Positions 50,576 through 60,829 of a DNA stretch of 64,000 nucleotides are shown here, one piece after another. Source of the DNA: Annona cherimola. Lineage: Eukaryota; Streptophyta; Magnoliopsida; Magnoliales; Annonaceae. Position 1 is the stretch's first letter; the number at the start of each line of letters is the position of its first letter. The stretch is from contig CM059971.1 in the NCBI GenBank assembly GCA_030490835.1, positions 3,976,545 through 4,040,544 on the forward strand. Reading direction: 5' to 3'. Position numbers and translations under genes: made by a program. The notes under the pieces are model-generated. The model made no database searches. It saw only the letters and a list, made by a program, of their open reading frames with translations, and was not told where the DNA came from.

Positions 50576-50628
50576 CATAAGAGATGGTGTTATGGACGTA
50601 TACATTAATTGACTATGTAGGTGTCTAT

Positions 50629-50664
50629 AATGTGGTGACCGTCTTTCCCCTGTGCTTAGGTATT
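50629..50664 (+). repeat. 36-bp perfect direct repeat, copy 2
   Basis: It is identical to 48670-48705 and abuts the 5' truncated caulimovirid capsid reading frame, which becomes recognisable at about 50665. Confidence 0.95.
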
Positions 50665-51962
50665 AAGCTGAGGCAACTATGTGTCTTGCTTGGGGTTTCA
50701 CCGGCCAGCTAAAAGAGTGGTGGGACATCCAACTAACACATGAAGATCATATGAAAATTATACACGATCCAGATCCAGTAAATACTCTTATTAGCACCAT
50801 CTTATATCAATTTTTTGGTACTATGGAGGATTATCAATCCGTTATACGAGAAAGATTATTAAAATTAAGATGGAAAAAAATAACAAAATACAAATGGTAT
50901 AAAGATGTATTTTTAACAAACTTATTAATGTTAGAAGATGGAAAAGAACCAATATATAAAGAGAAATTTTTTCAAGGTTTACCCTCTGTATTTGAATATA
51001 AAGTAAAAACTTTAATAAAACAAGAAAATGAGAGAAGACATGATTATGATAATTATACTTGACGAATAGTATTTACAAAAATAAAACAAGTAGGTATAGA
51101 ACTATGTCAACAAAAAAGAATGAATGAAACAAAATTCTTAAAATCTCAAGATTTATCAATATTCTGTTCTAATTATGGAATTGAACAAACCCCTGTGCAG
51201 AAGACTATATTAAAAGGGTCGAAATATTTAAAAGCTAAAAAATATAAATCAAGAGACAAACCTTTCAAAGAAAAAACTCATAATAAATATTATTCTAAAA
51301 AGAAATTTAAAAGTTATAAACCAAAATCCTTAAAGAAAAGAGATGTAAAAGAAATTAAATGTTATAAATGTGGAAAATATGAACATTATGCATCTAAATG
51401 TTGTAAAAGACAAGTTAAAGAATTATTAGCAAACAAAAACTTAAGTATAGAAGAATTAACAAAACAATTAAATAATCTTATAATTTCTTCAGAAAGCGAA
51501 ATAGATTCAGACTCTACAGAAAATGAAGAAGAATATCAATTATATCATATAAAAGAAAACTTTGAATCTGAATCTGAAAAGGATCATTATTGCCAATGTT
51601 CTTATAATCTAAATGATTATCAGACTTCCTCAGAATCTGATTATCATTCTTTGAATATGATGAATGGATCGAATAAAGCTTTATTAGATATCATAAATCA
51701 AATTGAAGATCCTCAACAAAAGGCTGAACTATTAAATAAGTTTGTTCGTATAACCAGTACGCCTGAACCTTTAGTTATGCCTGAATCCTCATCAATGATG
51801 AATATAATAAAAAATCAAAATAAATATTTAAAACATGTCCCAAAACCTCCATCAATGAGTGAATTATCTAAGGAAATAAGAGAAATGAAAAAAGAAATTG
51901 CGGAGTTAAAAAATAGAATCCAAGTTTTAGAATTAAAAGAATTATCTATAAACCTGGAGTAG
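50665..51962 (+). pseudogene. Endogenous caulimovirid capsid (gag-like) region, 5' truncated and interrupted
   Basis: One reading frame runs from about 50665 to 51962, broken by TGA at 51060-51062. It opens in the middle of the capsid domain (block WGFTGQLKEWWD), continues through a Trp/Lys-rich KYKWYKDVFLTNLLMLEDG block, then a basic region. A CCHC zinc knuckle (C-x2-C-x4-H-x4-C) at 51360-51401 follows, and then a long acidic Ser/Glu-rich tail ending in a predicted coiled coil (KEIREMKKEIAELKNRIQVL). This layout fits the capsid protein of plant pararetroviruses related to solendo/cavemoviruses. The N-terminal part of the capsid and any movement-protein gene are absent. It is a genomic fossil, not a functional virus gene. 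Confidence 0.8.
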
Positions 51963-53986
51963 GAAGAAAATGATCAAGAAGATTTTGATCAACACCTACA
52001 ACAAATAATAAAAGAAGATAAAGCTGAAACTTCTATTCATGCTCTATGTAATCAAGCACAAAAGATTATATCTCAAAAATGGTATATAAAAATAACCTTA
52101 AAAATCTCAGATTTTCCATAAGACTTCTCTGTAAATCATATAGCATTAAATGATTCTGGAGCTAATCTAAATTGTATCAATGAAGGTATAATTCCCTCAA
52201 AATATTTTGAAACAACAAATTCGTCCATAGCAACTGCTGATGGTACGGACATGGTTTGTTAAGTATAAACTATCCTCTGCTCATATATGTAATAAAAAAT
52301 TATGTTTAGAAACATCATTTATACTAATCAAAAATATGCAACAGAAAATTATTCTTGGAACTCCTTTTCTTCAGTTGCTAAAACCATTTTTAGTAACTGA
52401 TGAAGGGATTCAAACCAATGAAACATTATTTGCATTTATAAAACCACCAGAAACCTCCCTATTAGCAGAATTAAAAGATACATTAAATTATAAAAAGAAT
52501 TTTTTATGTCATCTTCAAGATCAAAATTCTATAAAGTATATAGAAAAAGAAATTAATGAACTCTGAAAAACCTATAGAAGAATTCAGAAATAAACTGGTA
52601 AAGAAGTTTGTTCTGATGTTCCAAATGCTTTTTGGAATAGAAAACAACATATAGTCAACCTACCCTATATAGAAGGATTTAATGAAGAAAAAATTCTAAC
52701 TAAAGCTCGCCCTATACAAATGAATAGTGATTTATTAGAATTCTATAAAAAAGAAATAAAAACTTCATTGGATAACAAACTTATAAGACCAAGTAAATCT
52801 CCTTGGAGTTGCTCAACATTTTATGTTAACAATGCGGCTGAAATTGAAAGAGGAACTCCCAGACTTGTTATAAATTATAAACCACTTAATAAAGTTTTAA
52901 AATGGATTAGGCATCCCCTACCGAATAAGAAAGATTTATTAAACAAAATTATAAAAGCAAAATTATTTTCAAAATTTGATCTAAAATTTGGATATTGGCA
53001 AATTCAGATTGCCGAAAAAGATAAGTATAAAACTGTGTTTAATGTCCCATTTGGGCAATATGAATGGAATGTGATGCCTTTTGGCCTAAAAAACGCCTAT
53101 TCTGAATTTCAAAATGTTATGAAAGATATTTTCTATAAATTCAGTGAATTTATTATAGTTTATATCGATGATGTATTAATATTTTCAGACTCTATATAAC
53201 AACACTGGAGACATCTAAAAACATTCAAAAATATAATTCATCAGGATGGTCTTGTTCTCTCCAAAAGAAAAATGAAGCTTTTTCAAACTGAAATCACGTT
53301 TCTAGGCTTTTGTATAAAAAATAAAACCATTCAGCCTATAAATAGAGCCATAGTTTTTCTGAGAAATTTTCTGATGAAATAAAAGATAAAACTCAACTTC
53401 AGAGATTTCTAGGATGTTTAAATTATGTCTCAGAATTTTATGAAAAATTGGCATTTGATAGAGGAATATTATTACAAAGATTACGAAGAAACCCTCCTCC
53501 ATGGTTGGAAGAACACACTAAAGTTATCCAGAATATAAAAAGAAAGGTAAAATATCTTCCATGCCTTCATTTAGCAGATCCCGAATTATTTAAAATTGTG
53601 GAAACTGATGCTTCAAATGAAGGGTATGGTGGAGTCTTAAAACAAAGAACAAAAGAAAATAAAGAACAATTGATACGTTTCACATCTGGATTGTGGAATG
53701 AAACCAGAAAGAAATACCCTACTATAAAAAAGGAGATGTTATCTATAGTCCTATGTATTACTAAGTTTCAAAGTGATATTAAAAATAAACCGTTTCTATT
53801 AAGAGTCGATTGTAGAGCTGCTAAATATATAATAGAAAAAGATGTTAAAAATGAAGTCTCAAAACATATATTTGCTAGGTGACAAGCCACTTTATCCCAA
53901 TTTGATTTTGAAGTAGAATATATAAATGGTAAAAACAATGCCCTTCTTGATTTTCTTTCTCGAGAATTTTTGCAGGGAAAAATATA
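51963..53986 (+). pseudogene. Endogenous caulimovirid protease-reverse transcriptase-RNase H region, broken
   Basis: Domains appear in order. The aspartic protease motif D-S-G is at 52152-52160 (ALNDSGANLNCI). A reverse transcriptase follows with PRLVINYKPLNKVL, NVPFGQYEWNVMPFGLKNA and the catalytic YIDD at 53161-53172. RNase H begins with the ETDASNEGYGGVL block near 53600 and ends near 53980. The wording of the RT blocks is characteristic of Caulimoviridae rather than Ty3/gypsy, and no integrase follows. Frames shift between protease and RT (about 52240) and after the RT (about 53340-53450). Stops occur at 52564-52566, about 52591, after YIDD at about 53197-53199, and at 53880-53882. The damage excludes a functional polyprotein. 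Confidence 0.88.
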
Positions 53987-55123
53987 ATGGCCTCTTCAAG
54001 CAACGCTCCTGCAGAATCCTCTTCTCAAGCTTATAATTTTGACACTATAAATTTGGCAAAGTCCTCTCCTCCGAAGAATTATAATTTCGAGAAGTATAAT
54101 GAGCAATTATTCTTATATTTGAAAAGATCAGATTATAATCTTTGCAAAGAAGCTTTGCCAAATGTATATTCCTTCTCTTCTAGCGATTGAGAAAATAAAG
54201 TCGCAAGAGATACTGCCAGAAAGATATATATGAAGTATCTCCCAAAGTTTGAGTGGTTTATCCATTCAGGACCAACAAAGTATATTGAATTTTATGAAAA
54301 AATTCTATTACACGCAGGCTCTGTGGTAATAGAACATATAACAAAAAAGAATTCTCAAATGATTATATATTCAAAGATTTTTATTCAAAAAATCCTATCT
54401 TTGGAAAACTGGCTTGTTTCAAACCCAAATACTTATATTCCCTTTCCTGATGACGGCAAAGAAGTATATTTTTATCCAAAGTATAATTTTTGGAACTATC
54501 AGGATGCTTGGAAAAGAGTTTTCCTGAGACAGAACATATATTTTTCTCATTCCTGATGGATTCGGTTTAACCTTATAAATCCAGCCCAAGAAATTCCAAT
54601 CTGGTTTTATGAAAAATTTTGGAATTTTTGGGGTCTTGAAAAATCCATCCTTCCTGAAGAACTCCTTCAGTTTATATCATTTGATGTATCAGATTCCTAT
54701 AAGTTAAATCAATTTATAATTGAAGAATCAATCCCATAGATTGTCAGATGGTATTTCACTTTCTATATAGATTCAGAAACAACCTCCTATTTTTCCTATA
54801 CTTCCTATCTGAAATGGTGGCCAAAGTTCGACATGGAGTATTTACTTCATTATGAAGAATGGAAGAAGAGAAAGGCTGAAGAGAAGGCATCTAAAATTGC
54901 TGAAAGACTTGTTTCTCCTAAAAGCTTCACAACTCTGCAAGATTTGAAAGAGTCTGAAGAAATAAGAGACGCCTTCAAAAATGCTCTCTTCATTATCAAG
55001 AAGAACTTCCCTAACCTCTCTGGCAAGGAACAGAAGAAAAAAGCTTTTGAATTCCTATTTGACAGCCAGATGGAGGATGATGATTCGGAAATGGAGATTT
55101 CTACTCCATCATTATCTCCTTGA
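53987..55123 (+). pseudogene. Endogenous caulimovirid third ORF (inclusion-body/transactivator-like), interrupted
   Basis: A single frame starts at ATG 53987, just after the RNase H end, and runs to 55123. It is broken by TGA at 54188-54190, TGA at 54554-54556 and TAG at 54737-54739. The product is rich in aromatic residues (for example SYLKWWPKFDM) and ends with a charged, coiled-coil-prone region and an acidic tail. A terminal ORF of this sort following RT-RNase H occurs in solendo- and cavemovirus-like genomes. I assign it by position and composition; the molecular role is inferred from the family. Confidence 0.6.
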
Positions 55124-55259
55124 AAAGATATAAAGTAAAGATGTATAATAAAGAAAGAAAAGACTGCAAAAGCAATGGTATAATTTTCGCCAGCACAAAA
55201 GCGGCAGGAATCTTATAAAGCAAAAGTATAACTTTTCCAAAAGCAGATCTCTTATAACG

Positions 55260-55445
55260 CTGTCGGCGCCTTTTGCTAAAGCAGATGCTGTACGACTCCA
55301 CTACAGCAAGGACACGTCATTTGCTTTCGGCACGTTCCGGATTTATAATGTTTTTAAGTCCGCGGATTCCAAATGTTTTTGAATCCGTAGTTATCTTTTG
55401 TTCTCTATATATAGAGTTTGTAGTCAGTTTGTAAGGGTATCGAGA
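55260..55445 (+). promoter_or_regulatory. Caulimovirid-type promoter region
   Basis: Downstream of the last viral ORF lies CTATATATAG (55405-55414), a strong TATA box. ACGTCA (as-1-like TGACGT on the opposite strand) sits at 55314-55319, about 90 bp upstream. The arrangement after the last ORF matches the position of the pregenomic RNA promoter in plant pararetroviruses. Whether it is still active cannot be judged. Confidence 0.5.
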
Positions 55446-55724
55446 TCAAGATAAAAAGATAGAAAAGAAAAGAATCTCCGTGCCCAGCTTAGAGTTTGAA
55501 GTGTGTCTGAGGTTCATCTTAGTTGCTCAAAGCTCTCCGACGATCTCTCTCTTTCTATAAGAAAATCTTCTCTTTTATAAATTACATATTATGTTAGCTC
55601 TTTCTTTGCTTGTACAACATTTAAGAACACTTAGAGATTACGAACAATTTCTTTGGTCTACACTTGAGTTTGAAACTTCAGAATGACATATTCAATATTA
55701 TAAAGAACAACTCGACTGGATTAG

Positions 55725-55912
55725 ATGAGTGAAGAAAATAAAGTTAAAATAAATAAATTGGATGCATCTGTAATTTTGTATAAATGATTAAAAAGTAAGA
55801 TAATTATATAAGAAGAAATGAAGAAATAATTAAAAATAAAGTAGTTATAGAGAGTGAAAAGTTTTAGATTAAAAAATTTTAAGCTGAAAATTTTTTCAGT
55901 GTAAACAAGCGC
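55725..55912. mobile_element. 5'-truncated Tourist-like MITE next to the caulimovirid
   Basis: It begins inside the family interior (GAAGAAAATAAAGTTAAAATA) and ends with AAACAAGCGCC, the expected right terminus. The left third is missing exactly where the viral sequence fades out, which suggests a junction near 55700-55725. Confidence 0.5.
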
Positions 55913-57677
55913 CTACTGAAAAAAAAAATATATATATATATACCAAAGCTTTTCTTCAATAGGAAAAAAATCCATCTAGTGTCGGAATCTGGCAACCATC
56001 TGCCTACACTCGCAGGCATCCAAATCCAGACTAATGCTAAGCCATCCACCATCATCGACCATCACCGCCGACCAGTACCATATTTGCACACGTTGGCACC
56101 AAAATTAGGCATTTTATCGGTTCAAATGAGCGAGCATCTTCAACATTCCACTGGAGAAACCCATTTGTTGCCTTCATTCCACAAATCCGCGCATCTTAAC
56201 CTCTAGAATAAACCAAGGAAATCTCACAACCATTTGCTGGCACATTTACAAGCATCCACACTACATCTGTTACTCCGCCATCCTCCGTGACCGAGTGAGG
56301 AACCTATGGAATCTCAAGATCAACGTCTAAACTATCTAAAATATTATTACTATATGAATTAATAATTCTATATAAATACCATTACATTTTAATACATATG
56401 CTAATAAATCTAAACAATTTTCTAATTCAACGTGAGTATATTTATTTTTAAGCAAATGTGTTCATGCGATGAAACTTGATCTACTAATTAAACAAACTGG
56501 TTTGTTAATCAAGCCGTATGGTCTTTTGAATTCTTCTAAATGCCTATTCGCCGAGAATGAGTCACATTCTCTTATTTTTAACTTATGAATTCTTCTAAAT
56601 TCTTTTATAGAAACTGACATGCAAATAAAAAACCCTAATTTAACTTGCTTAAGTACACATATTAAATAAAATGGCAATAAAAAAATGAAACCAACACCAT
56701 GTACCGATGTAGTCTGACTGTCTGAGGCTTCGTTTGGACGCACATCAAGGGAATGAAAGCACTGTTTCAGTTATTTGAAGCTCACCGTTTGGCCAAATAA
56801 CAGTCGTGCGTAGAATACCAGGCACCAAATCACCTTGAAAAGCACTATTCAAATAGGAAATAGAATCCTCTGTGTATCCGCGGCCACATGAGTTCGAATC
56901 CTGCTCTATGCAAGTAACCCTAGTAATGGGGGATATTTATAGTTGTCATCCTTGATGTGGAGATATTTTACAAGATCTCCTATTTGTGGTGAGGACTACA
57001 AAAATATATGGTTTGTAATATCAGATGTCATAATGTATATAATACTAATAAAAAAAATAGCAGACAGAAGGCTTAAAAAAAAAAAAAAAAAAAGCAAAAA
57101 GAAACTGCTTTCCTATGAAAAGTGCTACCAGCCCAGACATATCAGGAAATAATTTCCACTGGGCTTATCATAGTCAGCCACTTACCAGACTGGTTTTCCG
57201 TTTCATATGTGGAAAGATGAGATAGTTATGCTGATCGAAGCTAAGCTTGAAAGTTGACATGTTCATTCAGCTGCTTCCATGCTTGCGTTTAAATACAGCA
57301 TACATGCAGCCTCGTTTTACTGTAACAAATGCAGAAATAACTTCTCAACTGTCAAGCAATGGCAAATAGCAACAATGCTTGACTTCCAAACTTGAATAAT
57401 TACATTCTTTGCTCTGTTGACGTCATCTTTAAGAAATGAGACTTCTAACTGCTCGTTCTTTTAAGCCAGGCAGCATCGACAACAGTAGTTGTTAAGATTA
57501 TGTTGGCCATAAAGCTTTGCACTTCCAACAAAATGCGGCTGTTTGACAAACACAGCGTGCACATTTCTCATGATTTGCTGGTTTTGCCGCCTTTCAAATT
57601 TCAATTGGCTGACTTCTTAAGAGTGTTGCTATTTTGAACATGTGACCACCATTGAAGCTAGTTGTAAATGCCGATAT
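55913..57677. other. Intergenic region with a SINE-like sequence at about 56860-57080
   Basis: GAGTTCGAATCCTGC at about 56889-56903 is a good box B. It is followed by AATGTATATAATACTAAT plus an A-run and, further on, an 18-A tract at about 57076, suggesting a 5'-truncated tRNA-derived SINE. ORFs 55979-56206, 56462-56743 and 56943-57152 show no domains. Confidence 0.35.
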
Positions 57678-60446
57678 CTACACGAACAGCTGATTTGATG
57701 TTGCATCAGAAGCGCTTACATTGCTTTTGTCCAGAGTCTTCTCTTTTCTTGAATGAATCTTGTTCAAGGCACTATAAGCTCTAGAAACAATTTTTGAAAC
57801 TGTGAACCCAGCGACTTCAAATATCCGTGCTCGATGAGGGATTAATGAACTGCGCAATGTAACATCGACACCATCATACGTCCAAACACCAAGGACTGCC
57901 TCCCCCTTAAGTCCAACAGCATACCAACCAAGGCCAGCTGCTGCTAAATTCACAGAACTAGAATCCCAGCTACTACCCGAAATTCTAAATTCCCTTCTCA
58001 ACCATTTCCCAAGCTCTGCAACCCGTTTCTTACCAACGGGTGGCTGCAATGATATTAGATAATCTCATTATTATCAGACTAATGAAACAACAACAGATGT
58101 CTTAATATTGACACAACTCTAATGGTTGGAATTAAAAAAAATGTCTAGCGACAGTCTGGAGTCCAGAGAAAATATATGGAATTAGAAATCCAGCAAAAGA
58201 TACCTGCAACTGCCGGCCAAAATGGGCTTCTAATATTCTGGTTGCATTCTCTGTTTTCCCCATATGGAGTGGTAGATCAGGAGATCCCCAAACAGTGACA
58301 TAAATAGAGTCCACTGATGTTTCCTCTACATCCAGTCTCATGAGTCCAGCAATATAAACTTAATGGCCAGCCTATCAGGATGGCACAAGAAAGCCAGCCA
58401 GCGCACAGAGAAAAGTTAGATCAGAAGGTGAAATTCAAACACATTCTCTTCTGTTCTATATCTTTCATAACAGGACAGAGAAAGATAAGTTACGTGGTGC
58501 TTATAATATAACATGCATAGCTAAAATAATCTGGAATTTGATACAAGCGATCATGGAAAAAAAAGACCAAATTAACTATAAAGTGTGCCCTTCTGCTACA
58601 TCCATAGGTTTTAATCAGTGTTATAAAACTTGGACTGGCAATTGAGCTGGTTGAGGACCCCTTTTATAAAAACTAAATAATGCAAAATAATGAGTACGGA
58701 GAATTTAATGACAGATCTTAACTTAAGAGTATGTTTCCCTGTTAACCAAGGCTCAGCCCAGTGGTATCACATTGAGCACATGAGTATGAGGTCCTGCCTT
58801 CAAAGTCCTGTGGGAGTGGTCTCCTTGTAATGGGAAGTTGCAATGCAATCAGAGAAAGGAAAAAAAAAAAAAAAAAAAAGAGTGTGCTTCCCTGATATCT
58901 AAGCTACATCCTGAGTCTGCCCATTTAATACACTGATACAAAACAAGGTACGAAAATAAAAAAGTAGCCGTTCGTCAGACCAGACTGGCCAGGGTAATCA
59001 AAATAATTCTACGCAGGAACTTTAATGACAGAAAAATATAAATATGAAGAAGTTAATAAAATGTTGGTCTCCAAGTACAGCTCTAGTGCTTTGAAACACA
59101 GACCTGAATCTGCCCATGTAGTACATCAATTAGATAAAATACATATCAATTGGAAAATTAGTGGTTCATAGGATCGGAGCAGAGGTCCAGCCTTCAGTTG
59201 GACTGGTAAGACTGGCTGCTCTGCTACATCTTTCACTACACTGGGTCTAATTGAGTCAGTACCAGAATTCTGAGGCGAATGCCAAACAGACGTCAAGCAT
59301 GAGGATGAAATTAATGCATCACTTGCATGAGGATGAAGATAAACAACTGAAACATTAAATGCATAATCAGCCAAGAGGCCCAAGACTGAACAGAACTAAA
59401 AAGGTTTCATCAAGACTCAGCAGAAGCTACAGAAATGCAAGTTGAAGATATGCAATGCCTCTCTACTCCCAAGGGTTCAATAGATCAACTCAACAAGTTT
59501 TCATGGTGCAGACTCAATATCAATGGCCATACGTTTGGCAAATGTAAAGCAATTACCTTCTTATATGTGCTGGAAGGAATTGAAACAGATCTTTAATCAT
59601 CACAAATTTTAATCCAGCACAGATAATGTTTGCCCAACACAGGACGCAGTTCATGTTTAGCAACTTGTTTCTAAATCCAGAAAGCGGAAATTAAAAAGTT
59701 TTTTTTTCTTAAAGAAAAAAATGGAGACAGAAAGCAAACCTTGAGTCTGTATGTTCCCGGCTTCAATTCCTTGCAAAAATGCACCAGCTTCTGCTCCTCC
59801 CTTGTCAACCTGGTTGAAATCTGATGGGGGTGCAAGATCCCAGGTGTGTCGAACAATTTGGCCTGCCCAGGAAGAATCCCATGAACTCTAACAATCCCTA
59901 ATGTGGTCCCCGGCACTGGCGCTTCTGTCAGGTGCGTCACATTTCCCCCACAATGCCTTCCCATAGAATTGATCAGTGTCGATTTCCCAGCATTCTGTGA
60001 TCCAATTGCCCAGACAGTCCCTCGAGGTCCGGCCAAATCCCTCACATCATCAATAAGATTCTTCACTCCCCAGTCCCTCAGTACACTTACGAGATGGACG
60101 CTGGGCAACTTACTGGCCCCGCCCTCGCGGGCACGATGCCGGACCCAGTGCTCCAACGTTGTGGGCAAGAGGGAAGGAGGGAGGAGATCGATCTTAGTCA
60201 AAACAAGGACGACCCTTGGGACATTGGCTGCCTTCCCCTGTTTCCAAGCTGAAGCATTCTCATCAATTGTAGCTAACATCTTAGGAGAGGGGAAGAAGGG
60301 ATTTTAGGAGGAGGCAGAGGGGAAGAAGCGGAGAAGGTTCTGACGGTGTTTTGGCAGAGTATTAGGTGGGGATGGGCGTCGGAGGAGGGGACGACGCGAA
60401 TGAGATGCTTGAGCTTTGATGGTGAGAGCTTGCGAGATAACAGCAT
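57678..60446 (-). pseudogene. BPG2-like: YqeH/BPG2-like circularly permuted GTPase, internally deleted and interrupted
   Basis: Plant homologues are organellar GTPases acting in rRNA processing and ribosome assembly. Exons: 60446-59740, 58371-58204 and 58043-57678, all phase 0 with GT/AG borders. The first exon starts with a basic, Ser/Arg-rich presequence-like peptide (MLLSRKLSPSKLKHLIRVV..). It then jumps to the GTPase core, whose motifs appear in permuted order: G4 TKID, G1 GSQNAGKST, G3 DTPG. Exons 2-3 carry MRLDVEE, YVTVWGSPDLPLHMGKTENA and GLGWYAVGLKGEAVLGVWTYDGVDV, as in the family. Missing are the Cys-rich zinc motifs and the DFDGSFP region between presequence and core, roughly 200 codons by family comparison. 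The leader and core frames differ: the leader ends at TAG 60275-60273, overlapping ATG 60279. Exon 2 has TAA at 58362-58360, where the family has Ser. Likely a pseudogene. Confidence 0.85.
58742..58879 (+). mobile_element. tRNA-derived SINE in intron 1 of the GTPase pseudogene
   Basis: Box A (GGCTCAGCCCAGTGG) and box B (GCCTTCAAAGTCC) lie about 30-40 bp apart, and a poly(A) tail of about 20 ends the element. Flanking repeats AGAGTATGTTTCCCTG (58726-58741) and AGAGTGTGCTTCCCTG (58879-58894) are a 16-bp target duplication with two mismatches. About 140 bp. Confidence 0.8.
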
Positions 60447-60829
60447 GGCTCGGCTCTTCCTGTTTCACCTCGCTGCGCTGCTTGCTTTTGCGCCCTTCCG
60501 CTCGGGCATGCGAACCGTTTGTTCGAAGGACTGAGAGGGGCAGTGGCTGTTCGCTAGTTCGGCGCTGGGACACTGAACCAAACCGGAAAATCCGCGTCGC
60601 ACAGACAATGATGCAATTATGTGGATCCGATTACAAAAACAGTTCAATGCATTCGATTCCACCGAACTGATTGTGAGGGGGGAAAAAAAAATAGCAGTCC
60701 AGCTTGAAGCAATATTTTCTGTGTCCCAGTTCACAGCTTGATCTGACGAGGAGGATCTGACGAGGATGAAAGGGAATACCAGGTTCCTCGAAAACAACAT
60801 TTTTTCAGTTTTTAAAAATAATATATATT
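60447..60829. other. Upstream region of the GTPase pseudogene
   Basis: GC-rich sequence near 60450-60600 may be the remaining promoter/5' UTR. Overlapping ORFs (60304-60573 -, 60416-60670 +, 60465-60839 -) show no conserved domain. Confidence 0.3.

Noticed and set aside
50665..55445. Ty3/gypsy LTR retrotransposon
   Set aside because: The RT wording is caulimovirid, no integrase is present, a third ORF follows RNase H, and no LTRs flank the block.
48271..55912. The two MITE fragments flanking the caulimovirid as halves of one split element
   Set aside because: They overlap in the parts of the MITE they cover and differ in sequence, so they are separate insertions.
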